A DNA stretch of 6,305 nucleotides from Anaerolineae bacterium (lineage in GTDB: Bacteria > Chloroflexota > Anaerolineae > Aggregatilineales > Aggregatilineaceae): the NCBI GenBank assembly GCA_018056405.1, contig JAGPFT010000188.1, forward strand, positions 1 through 6,305. Direction: 5' to 3'. A model generated the notes under the pieces. The model did not search any database and was not told the origin of the DNA. It saw only the letters and a list, made by a program, of their open reading frames with translations. Position numbers and translations under genes: made by a program. Numbering within the stretch: the first letter of the stretch is position 1; each line of letters opens with the position of its first letter. Below, piece after piece: positions 1-6,055 of the stretch.

Positions 1-96
1 GAGACCACTCCCGTCGCGTCCGGCCTATGGCAGCTTGCGCTGCTCGTGCTGTCCGCCGCCGAATGGGATTTCCAGCGCGGCCCGACGGGTGAGTGA
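1..96 (+). CDS. C-terminal end of an upstream protein (partial)
   Basis: Frame 1 is open from the window edge to a TGA at 94-96 and gives 31 residues ending in DFQRGPTGE. Third codon positions are mostly G or C, as in the genes downstream, and this is the best of the three forward frames on that criterion. The stretch contains a hydrophobic run (LWQLALLVLSAAEW) followed by charged residues, which looks like a last membrane helix with a short tail. A closing hydrophobic helix ending in an Glu-Trp pair is reminiscent of membrane-anchored VWA/BatA-type proteins, but 31 residues cannot establish a family. The start, length and function lie outside the window. Confidence 0.55.
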   Translation, partial: ETTPVASGLWQLALLVLSAAEWDFQRGPTGE

Positions 97-162
97 TCGG
101 GGATCAGGGCTGGATGACAGCGCTTCTCCCAGGGGGGGCACAGCTAACCTGCGCGCCAGTTG

Positions 163-274
163 ACCTCACCCCCCGCCTCGCTGCGCTCGGTCAAGAACCA
201 GACTTCGGAAGTCTTCGAAGACTTCCGAAGTCTCCTGCGGCGCGGCCCGCGTCAGCGCCGAGCGGGGGTGAGGT
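163..274. repeat. Composite inverted-repeat element upstream of the large kinase gene
   Basis: An outer arm, acctcaccccc (163-173), is the exact reverse complement of gggggtgaggt (264-274). A second arm, cgctcgg (184-190), matches ccgagcg (258-264), overlapping the first right arm by one base and leaving a bulge at 174-183. A 34-base perfect palindrome sits between the arms. The nested symmetry resembles a REP- or MITE-like dispersed element rather than a gene. No open frame with gene-like composition, terminal duplication or transposase is visible. Whether it is repeated elsewhere cannot be known from one window. The 97-402 spacer holds this element, a second palindrome, a promoter candidate and a ribosome binding site; nothing else was recognised in it. 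Confidence 0.6.
200..233. repeat. 34-base perfect palindrome
   Basis: The 17 bases 200-216 (agacttcggaagtcttc) are the exact reverse complement of 217-233. The symmetry is two-level, because gacttcggaagtc (201-213) and gacttccgaagtc (220-232) are also reverse complements of each other and each is nearly self-complementary. The symmetry stops at 199/234, where both bases are C. There is no T-run on either side, so it is not a typical intrinsic terminator, although it lies 104 bases after the upstream stop codon and could still form a strong hairpin or cruciform. Confidence 0.9.
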
Positions 275-280
275 TCTGGC

Positions 281-302
281 GGGGCATATTGCAATATGCC
301 CC
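281..302. repeat. 22-base perfect palindrome centred on attgcaat
   Basis: The 11 bases 281-291 (ggggcatattg) are the exact reverse complement of 292-302, and the next bases (280 c, 303 t) break the symmetry. The element has a GC clamp, an AT-rich core and the 3' flank cccctac. From memory, palindromes of the general form GGGGC-N-ATTGCAAT-N-GCCCC are frequent intergenic repeats in several Chloroflexota and cyanobacterial genomes, so a dispersed repeat is the first explanation. An operator is the alternative, since it ends 21 bases before the -35 box of the candidate promoter. Confidence 0.85.
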
Positions 303-323
303 TACTCCCAACCCCCTCCCCGG

Positions 324-353
324 TTGGTATTCCGGCCCGACGCTGCGTACAAT
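324..353 (+). promoter_or_regulatory. Candidate sigma70-type promoter of the large kinase gene
   Basis: The sequence ttggta (324-329) is followed after 18 bases by tacaat (348-353). These match 4 of 6 and 5 of 6 positions of the TTGACA and TATAAT consensus. Transcription would start near 360 and give a leader of about 40 bases ahead of the ATG at 403. Its location also argues against translation starting further upstream. It is a pattern match in a GC-rich background and no start site has been mapped. Confidence 0.5.
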
Positions 354-390
354 AAAGGGCGTTGCGCCTTCACGATCCGTCAGCCATGGC

Positions 391-396
391 GGGGAG
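391..396 (+). promoter_or_regulatory. Ribosome binding site that decides the start at 403
   Basis: The purine-rich ggggag is followed by six bases and then ATG at 403. The reading frame stays open upstream to 160, but the only other candidate starts there lie within palindromic repeat DNA and before the candidate promoter. The 403 start is therefore chosen. Confidence 0.65.
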
Positions 397-402
397 CTGT
401 GC

Positions 403-3400
403 ATGTCTAACCAACTCCCAGGGCGTCGCACTGAGAGCCTGTTCGACAATCGCTACCGCTACGACCACATCTACCCGCGTGGCCGTTCCGGGGAGACTCT
501 GCGCGCCTACGACACGCACGACAACGACCGCCCGGTGGTCATCAAACGCCCCGCTCCTCAGGACGCGCCGCCCATGCGCGCCGGCCAGGAAGTCAGCATC
601 CGCACGGAACGGCAGGCCCTAGAGCGGCTGGCCGGGCACGCCGTGCTGACCGAGCTGCGCGGCTCCGGCACCTTCCGTGTCGGCGGGCACACGCACGAGT
701 ACATCGTCATGGACCTGGCCGGGGGCGAGATCGTCGAGAACATGGTGCTCGACCTGGCAGCCAGGGGCGCAACCCTGCCGGAACTGGAAATTTTGACCAT
801 CGTAGACAGCTTGCTTGACCTGCTGGCCCACGCCCACGACAGGCAGGTGGTCTACAACGACGTGGACGCCAAGCACTTGTTCTGGGATCGCGCCAACTAT
901 CGGCTGAAGGTCATTGATTGGGGCAATGCGGTCTTCCTGGACGAGCCGGGCGCGCTGCCCACCGTCTCGCGCGCGACGGACATCTATCAGGTGGGCGAGT
1001 TGCTGACGTTCATCCTCACCGGCGGCAACCGCCTGGTCATTGAGACCGGCGAGGACGGCGAGCATTTCTACGTTAACTTCGGCGCAGACAGCGAGCGCAT
1101 CTCTCCGCGCTTGCAGGCGATCATCACCCGCGCTGTGCACCCCGACCCGCGCCGGCGTTTCGGCACCATCCTGGAACTGCGCCACGCGCTCAACGAGTAC
1201 CGCCAGCCGTTGCTCAAGGCACGCGATGAAATCGTCTCGCGCGTGCGCAAGCGCGTGCGCGCCACCGCCAGCGTCGAGGAACTGACCGCGCTTCAGGCGG
1301 AGCTAGACGCTGCCCTGGAGAGGGACCCTGGCTTCCCCGAAGCGACGCGCCTGGCGAGCGAAATCCAGACCCTCTTGCGCCAGATCAGCGTCCAGGCCGA
1401 TCTAGAGGCGATCCGCATTTACCTGGAAAGCGGCAACTGGCCGCGCGCCCTCTCCCTGCTCGACGATCTGCTGCCCAATGCCGACCCGACCCACGAGCCG
1501 CTCATCCGCTTCCTGATCGCGGCTTCGGCCACGCTGGACAACCTGAAGATCACCCCTCCGCCAAGCGGCTTCTTGCAGGCGTTGGACTTGCTCTTCAGCG
1601 GCGAAGCGCAGCGCGCCGGCCAGACGCTGCTCACCGCGCCGGAAGTGCGCGTCAACGCGCGCCAGGCGCAATGGCTACTGGCTGCGCAGCTTGCCGCGCA
1701 CGTGCCCGAAGTCACCCTGCTGCGTCCGCACCTGTTCAAGCTGCGCCGCGACCTGGAAAGCGTGCCAGAGGGAGCCAACGCCCTGGCGCTCATCGTCAGC
1801 CTCGAGGAGGCGCTCGCCCGCGCTCCTGTGCCCGGCCTGACTGGCTTGCACGTGCTCTACCGCCAGGTCGCCGCCGGGCTGATTGACCTGGAGCACGCCC
1901 TGGCTCCGCTCGACGGTGCGGTGGCCGATCACGTCTATGAGGCAGCGCTCGCCTCGACCCGGCGCGCTCGCGCCGCCGCCGACGCAATTGTGGCGCTGCT
2001 GGAGAGCATCGGCAGCAATGTGTATGGCAATCCGGCCCAGGCCGGAGATGATCTCTACCGCGCCGCGTGCATTGATCCCACTTCGCCTCATTTCGGCACA
2101 CTGCACGATTATTTCGACGAGGTACACCAGGCCATCAGCGCGCTACGCCAGTCCCGCCCCCGTCCGAACGGGGCAAACCTCGCCGCCTGGTTCGCCGATG
2201 TGGAGCAATTCCTGCGCCCTTACCTCGACGACCTGCCGGAACCTGCACTGCACGACGCGGCGCGCGCCATCAGCGCCGCCGGCGAACGTTGGATCACCGT
2301 CATCAACTATCTGGCACTGGGCCGTCGCCGCCCGTCCGTGCTCTTGCTGCGCGAGGCCGCCGACAACGTGCGCGCCATCAACGAGCACATCGCCGCCTGG
2401 TTCGGCGACCTGGCCAATCGTCTGCCGGATGTCCCCTTTGTGGAGAAGCTCAGCCCCAACCAGGCGCTTGCCGACGTGTTGATCGCCGGCTGGAGCGCCT
2501 GGGATCGCGGCGATGGACTGACCGCAGCCGACTCCGGTCGTGCCGCCTACAACCTCGCCCAAACAGATGGTGAGCGCCTGGCCGCTAACCGGCTGCGCCG
2601 CCTGGGCGAGTTGCTCGACCGCTGGCTGCGCGAAGGCAACTTGCAGCAGGCCGAGTGCACCGACGAAATTGAGAGCGAGACGCTGGCCGTGCTGCTGAGC
2701 GACGAAGAGCACGAGCGCCAGGCTTTCGCCGAGCAGATGCCCAACACGGCGCTCTACCTACGGGCGATGGGGCGCGGTCTGATCGCTCACATCCAGCAGA
2801 GCAGCAGCGCCGGCTGGCGCGCGCTGTACCTGCATTATGTGCTGCGCGGGGCGCTCGCCCTGCAAGCTGATGACCTGGACGAGGCGGAGTTCTGGCGCAA
2901 TGCCGCGCAAACCTGCTACGACGGCGCGCGTACCCATATCGCCTTTCAGGTGCTCGACCGCGCGCTGACCGGTCGCCGCCTGGTGCATACCGCCCAGCAA
3001 GCCATGAACGCCGTCGCCCGCCCCGCCGACCTGAGCGCGGTGCGCAGCGCGCTCAACGCGCCGCTGGCCGCTGACATGCTGGCGGGAGTCGGGCGCGCCA
3101 TCGAGTTGATCGAGGAGGCCCTGCGCAGTTGGTCTGACGGCGACTTCTACGCCGCGCGCGGGGCGCTGGACGGCGCGCTGGAGCGGCTTCAGAACGCGGC
3201 AAGCATAACAAACCTGCACATCGAGCCGTTTCTAACCTGGCTGACCGGCTTGCGCGACGCGGCAGCGCAGTTGCAGCAGGTGCGGCTGAGCGTCGAGCAG
3301 AGCGCCGTCACCACCAGCCCGGAGCCTGATCCGGCGCTGGCCGACGCGCTGGCTGCCATTGTCCGGGTGACGCTGGATACACTCGGCCCCGACCATGCGC

Positions 3401-4755
3401 ATCAGGTACGCCAGTGGGAAGAGATGTACCGGGCGGTGCTCGACACCTATACCACCCAGCGCCTCACCCGCCGCGAGAAGCTGGCCGCCTTCGACCGCCA
3501 CTTCGCCTCGCTGTTCATCACCCGCCACCCGGCCTACCCCCTCTTCCGGCACTGGAAGTCGCTGGTTGAGCAGCTTCCGCCGGACGAAGCGGAAGATGAC
3601 ATGATCCACCTCGACGACCTCGCGCGCGAGATAGCCGGGGCCAGCGCACCCACCTACATGGACAACGAGGAAGCCTCCACCGAGACGCGCGCGCCAGCCG
3701 CCGCCAGAAAGAAGGCCGCCGCCAGAGAGAGCAAGAAGAGCGACGACCGCGCCTGGAACCGGGTGATCATCATCGCTGCCCTGCTGCTGGTCGCAGCCCT
3801 GGGCGTAGCTCTCGCGCGCAACCTGGGCACTGAGGATCGCCAGGAGCCTACGTCCGCGCCGGAGCCGACTTCCATCCTGGCTACGCTGCCCGCCATCGCG
3901 CCGCTCAACACGCCGCAGATGGAGGTTGCCGGACAGGTCCTCAGCGCCCCGCTGCCTACATCCAGCCTCATGCCGCCCTCGCCGCCGCCCACTGCGATGC
4001 CCAGCGCCATCCCGACAGCGGAAATCACAGCCACCGCAACAGCAGCGCCAACCCAGGATATGACGCCATCGCTCACACCAACGCTGTTTGTGACCAGCAC
4101 CCTGGTGCCCAGCCGCACCTCAGTGCCAGTCGTCGAGGCCGCGCCCGCCAGCACGGGCACGCGCGGCGATCTGCTGGCCGGGCTGGCGAGCCTGCCGGCG
4201 GAGAGCCTGCCTGGGCCGTCCGGCGCGCTGACGCCGAACGACGATGGCACGTGGACGCTTTCAACGAGGGAAGATGCCGGGCAGACGCTCGTCGAACTGC
4301 CGCCGGAGCTGCTCAGCGCCTTGTTCCAGCCGGGCGTCGCCAACACGTTGCGCCGGGCGGATGCCATTCTGGAGCTTGTCAGTTACAATCAGGCCGCGAT
4401 CAGCGATGGCGGCGTCGCCTTCGGGCTGGGCGCGACCAACGGACTCGGCCAGCAGACCATTGGCCAAGTTCAGCTTGTGGACACCGATTTCGTCAGCCTG
4501 GGCCTGAACCTGAACGGACGGTTTCGCTCTTTGACCGAGTTCCCACTGCAAGAGTTACGCCTGGCGTTTTCGGTGCGGCGCACCGACACCACCACGCTCA
4601 GCTTCTACGTCAACGACCGCTTGCTGGGCGATTCGGTGTTCCTGTTCCCGCAGGGCGAGCCGGTGACGCTGTTGCTGTTCGCCGCCGGGCGCGATGTGGT
4701 GGTTCGAGTCCAGTCGTTCGTGCTGGACTACAGTCCGCGCGATGAGATACCCTAG
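403..4755 (+). CDS. Membrane-anchored kinase-like protein with a long helical domain and an extracytoplasmic beta-rich domain
   Basis: The product has 1450 residues. An N-terminal kinase-like fold (about 18-266) shows a degenerate glycine loop (RGRSGE, 26-31), Lys48 in VVIK, helix-C Glu69, hinge VMDLAGGE, catalytic Asp153 in YNDVDAKH, metal-binding Asp172 in IDWG, helix-F Asp193 in TDIYQVG and a DPRRRF motif near the end. The catalytic-loop Lys and Asn are Asp155 and His158. Residues about 270-1090 are almost wholly helical, with TPR-like hairpins of the form W-x-x-G-D-x-x-x-A (near 340, 396, 697, 817 and 910). A basic stretch (RKKAAARESKK) precedes one hydrophobic helix (1121-1138), placing the kinase in the cytoplasm and the C-terminus outside. 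A Pro/Thr/Ser-rich stalk (1147-1250) leads to a beta-rich domain (about 1252-1450) resembling a concanavalin/LamG-type sandwich. The plan recalls PknB/PrkC-type receptor kinases with a large inserted platform. Its activity and ligand are unknown, and it may be a pseudokinase. Confidence 0.9.
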   Translation: MSNQLPGRRTESLFDNRYRYDHIYPRGRSGETLRAYDTHDNDRPVVIKRPAPQDAPPMRAGQEVSIRTERQALERLAGHAVLTELRGSGTFRVGGHTHEYIVMDLAGGEIVENMVLDLAARGATLPELEILTIVDSLLDLLAHAHDRQVVYNDVDAKHLFWDRANYRLKVIDWGNAVFLDEPGALPTVSRATDIYQVGELLTFILTGGNRLVIETGEDGEHFYVNFGADSERISPRLQAIITRAVHPDPRRRFGTILELRHALNEYRQPLLKARDEIVSRVRKRVRATASVEELTALQAELDAALERDPGFPEATRLASEIQTLLRQISVQADLEAIRIYLESGNWPRALSLLDDLLPNADPTHEPLIRFLIAASATLDNLKITPPPSGFLQALDLLFSGEAQRAGQTLLTAPEVRVNARQAQWLLAAQLAAHVPEVTLLRPHLFKLRRDLESVPEGANALALIVSLEEALARAPVPGLTGLHVLYRQVAAGLIDLEHALAPLDGAVADHVYEAALASTRRARAAADAIVALLESIGSNVYGNPAQAGDDLYRAACIDPTSPHFGTLHDYFDEVHQAISALRQSRPRPNGANLAAWFADVEQFLRPYLDDLPEPALHDAARAISAAGERWITVINYLALGRRRPSVLLLREAADNVRAINEHIAAWFGDLANRLPDVPFVEKLSPNQALADVLIAGWSAWDRGDGLTAADSGRAAYNLAQTDGERLAANRLRRLGELLDRWLREGNLQQAECTDEIESETLAVLLSDEEHERQAFAEQMPNTALYLRAMGRGLIAHIQQSSSAGWRALYLHYVLRGALALQADDLDEAEFWRNAAQTCYDGARTHIAFQVLDRALTGRRLVHTAQQAMNAVARPADLSAVRSALNAPLAADMLAGVGRAIELIEEALRSWSDGDFYAARGALDGALERLQNAASITNLHIEPFLTWLTGLRDAAAQLQQVRLSVEQSAVTTSPEPDPALADALAAIVRVTLDTLGPDHAHQVRQWEEMYRAVLDTYTTQRLTRREKLAAFDRHFASLFITRHPAYPLFRHWKSLVEQLPPDEAEDDMIHLDDLAREIAGASAPTYMDNEEASTETRAPAAARKKAAARESKKSDDRAWNRVIIIAALLLVAALGVALARNLGTEDRQEPTSAPEPTSILATLPAIAPLNTPQMEVAGQVLSAPLPTSSLMPPSPPPTAMPSAIPTAEITATATAAPTQDMTPSLTPTLFVTSTLVPSRTSVPVVEAAPASTGTRGDLLAGLASLPAESLPGPSGALTPNDDGTWTLSTREDAGQTLVELPPELLSALFQPGVANTLRRADAILELVSYNQAAISDGGVAFGLGATNGLGQQTIGQVQLVDTDFVSLGLNLNGRFRSLTEFPLQELRLAFSVRRTDTTTLSFYVNDRLLGDSVFLFPQGEPVTLLLFAAGRDVVVRVQSFVLDYSPRDEIP

Positions 4756-4767
4756 CACGGGGGTGAT

Positions 4768-4795
4768 GAGTCTTGAGTCAGGAGTCTTGAGTCAA
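4768..4795 (+). repeat. Four tandem GAGTC heptamers
   Basis: Four in-register seven-base units begin at 4768, 4775, 4782 and 4789. Each starts with GAGTC and differs only in the last two bases (TT, AG, TT, AA). As a result gagtcttgagtca occurs twice, at 4768-4780 and 4782-4794. The array starts 13 bases after the stop codon of the large gene. Short heptameric tandem repeats are known as intergenic elements in cyanobacteria; relationship to those is not shown here. Confidence 0.85.
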
Positions 4796-4840
4796 AAACG
4801 CGGGCCGGTCTTATCACTCGCCACTTGCGACTCCTGACTC
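4775..4840. repeat. Inverted repeat with 12-base arms linking the two heptamer arrays
   Basis: The arm gagtcaggagtc (4775-4786) is the exact reverse complement of gactcctgactc (4829-4840), with a 42-base loop. The right arm belongs to a second, more degenerate heptamer array (4816-4843: units starting ACTCG, ACTTG, ACTCC, ACTCC), which is the same GAGTC unit read on the other strand. A single further GAGTCAG lies at 4864-4870. In RNA this would be a long-range hairpin in the leader of the next gene. There is no T-run, so a terminator is not supported. Confidence 0.75.
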
Positions 4841-4877
4841 CAAAACCCCTATCTGCGGATTTCGAGTCAGTGCTTCC

Positions 4878-4901
4878 ATGAGCAGAGTAGATGGATCATG
4901 A
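4878..4901 (+). other. Seven-codon mini-ORF overlapping the start of the next gene
   Basis: An ATG at 4878 opens a frame for MSRVDGS. It ends at a TGA (4899-4901) that shares ATGA with the ATG at 4898. This is the geometry of translational coupling or of a leader peptide, and the next gene lacks a good ribosome binding site of its own. No Shine-Dalgarno sequence is evident before 4878 either, and a seven-codon frame can occur by chance, so this is recorded only as a possibility. Confidence 0.2.
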
Positions 4902-6034
4902 CAGAGTCGTCCCAGGCGCTCACCGCCTGTTTCACGCTTGGCAACTACATAGACACCTACGCACCCGGCCATTATGCTCGCGTCCTGGAAGGTACGGATG
5001 AGCGCAGCGGCCAGCGCGTGGCCTTCAAAGTCATGCGCCCGGAGCATCTGTCCGACGACGGGACGCCACGCTGGGAAGCCCGCGCTTTCGTCAGCGAGGC
5101 CGATCTGCTCGTCCGGCTGGCGGGCACCGCCGCGGTCGTGCGCCTCTACGACTGCGGCTATGTCTCGGCGCAGCGCGAGCGGCCTGACTCTGGCGAGATT
5201 CTTTCACTGGGCACAAACGTGGCCGCTTTCCACGAGGCGCTCTACCCGGCGCTGGCCCAACGCTGGCGGCCCTATCTCTCCTTGGAACTGCTGCCGCGTC
5301 ACCACAATCTCTTCTATTTGATGAAGCCCAATTCGGGCAATGGGCGGCGCCGCCTGCCCACCGAAGAGGGCATTGACCTGGCGTTGCAGTTCGCCGACTT
5401 TCTGCGCGTGGCGCACGACCAGCGCATCGTCTACCTCGATCACAAATTGGAGCACGTCTACTGGGATGGGCAGACGCTGCGCATCATTGACCTGAACAGC
5501 TCGCAGCTTGTCGAGACGGGCACGCACACCCTGGACCAGTATCTCGCCCAGGACGTGCACAACCTGTGCGTGGGCATTCTCTACCCGATCTTCACCGGTC
5601 TGTCGCCCAAGAAAAGCGCGCTGCGGCCCCAGCCAGCGTCGCAGGCAGAGGTCGAGCAGCGCTATGCCGATGTGGATCACCTGGATTTCGGCGTCGAGCC
5701 GACGCTCAGCCCTGCCCTGCAAACCCTCCTCCAGCAAGGCGCGCACCAGGAGTTGGCGAACGTAGCTGCGCTGCGCGCTGGGATGGAGCGAGTCGCCGGG
5801 CGGCACGGCTGGGAACTGCCGGGGACGCACACCATCCCCGCCCTGCGCGACGCCCGCGCACACATCCGCACGGGCCTGGCTGAGCTGCGCCAGGGCCAGG
5901 AGGCGCTGCGCCGCGCCCGCGAGCTGCTGCTGGAAGCTGTCATCCTCGACGACATCAACGAGGAAGTTGAGGCTGAGTTGCGACGCCTGCTGGCGCAGAT
6001 CAACGAGGCGCTCAACCACCGGGTGATCCCCTAG
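4898..6034 (+). CDS. Soluble divergent kinase-like protein with a helical C-terminal tail
   Basis: The product has 378 residues. ATG 4898 is the first ATG, GTG or TTG after an in-frame TGA at 4835, so the start is well constrained although the ribosome binding site is weak. Kinase landmarks are a poor glycine loop (YAPGHYARV), Lys44 in VAFKVM, helix-C Glu67, catalytic Asp181 in YLDHKLEH, Asp198 in IDLN and helix-F Asp219 in QDVHNL. The catalytic-loop Asn is His186 and the usual DFG is DLN. An unusually long stretch (about 88-150) separates helix C from the region before the catalytic loop. Residues 315-376 form an amphipathic, charged helical tail. No signal peptide or membrane helix is seen. 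It lies 142 bases after the large kinase gene and 21 bases before the next gene, so co-expression with the latter is likely. It is a distant paralogue of the large protein's kinase domain and possibly a pseudokinase. Substrate unknown. Confidence 0.85.
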   Translation: MTESSQALTACFTLGNYIDTYAPGHYARVLEGTDERSGQRVAFKVMRPEHLSDDGTPRWEARAFVSEADLLVRLAGTAAVVRLYDCGYVSAQRERPDSGEILSLGTNVAAFHEALYPALAQRWRPYLSLELLPRHHNLFYLMKPNSGNGRRRLPTEEGIDLALQFADFLRVAHDQRIVYLDHKLEHVYWDGQTLRIIDLNSSQLVETGTHTLDQYLAQDVHNLCVGILYPIFTGLSPKKSALRPQPASQAEVEQRYADVDHLDFGVEPTLSPALQTLLQQGAHQELANVAALRAGMERVAGRHGWELPGTHTIPALRDARAHIRTGLAELRQGQEALRRARELLLEAVILDDINEEVEAELRRLLAQINEALNHRVIP

Positions 6035-6044
6035 CGCCCCGCCG

Positions 6045-6050
6045 AAGGAG
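6045..6050 (+). promoter_or_regulatory. Ribosome binding site of the third gene
   Basis: The sequence aaggag is a near-perfect Shine-Dalgarno match and sits five bases before ATG 6056. A GTG at 6053 is in the same frame but would leave only two bases of spacing, so the ATG is preferred. Confidence 0.8.
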
Positions 6051-6055
6051 ACGTG

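Noticed and set aside
176..192. Short stretch ctcgctgcgctcggtc resembling a segment near the ColE1-type plasmid origin
   Set aside because: Only about 16 bases of a low-complexity, GC-rich motif match from memory. Nothing else of an origin is present and the stretch belongs to the inverted-repeat element.
200..233. Intrinsic terminator for the upstream gene
   Set aside because: The palindrome has no T-run on either side and is part of a larger symmetrical element.
160..402. In-frame upstream extension of the large kinase gene, which would add 81 residues
   Set aside because: It would be translated through two perfect palindromes and past the candidate promoter, its composition is unlike the protein, and a good ribosome binding site precedes ATG 403.
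97..402. Small RNA or CRISPR array in the palindrome-rich spacer
   Set aside because: The repeats are inverted and unequal, with no regular spacer units, and no known RNA family structure was recognised.
619..1185. 188-codon minus-strand open frame opposite the kinase domain of the large gene
   Set aside because: Same reason: it is antisense to a well-supported domain, with no start context or motif of its own.
4825..4854. Promoter for the second kinase gene (ttgcga, 18 bases, ctatct)
   Set aside because: The -10 match is poor and the -35 box overlaps the heptamer array. This is not better than background.
5204..6019. 271-codon open frame on the minus strand opposite the second kinase gene
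   Set aside because: It lies wholly within a gene with clear kinase motifs. Long antisense frames are expected in GC-rich DNA, and its translation shows no recognisable domain.
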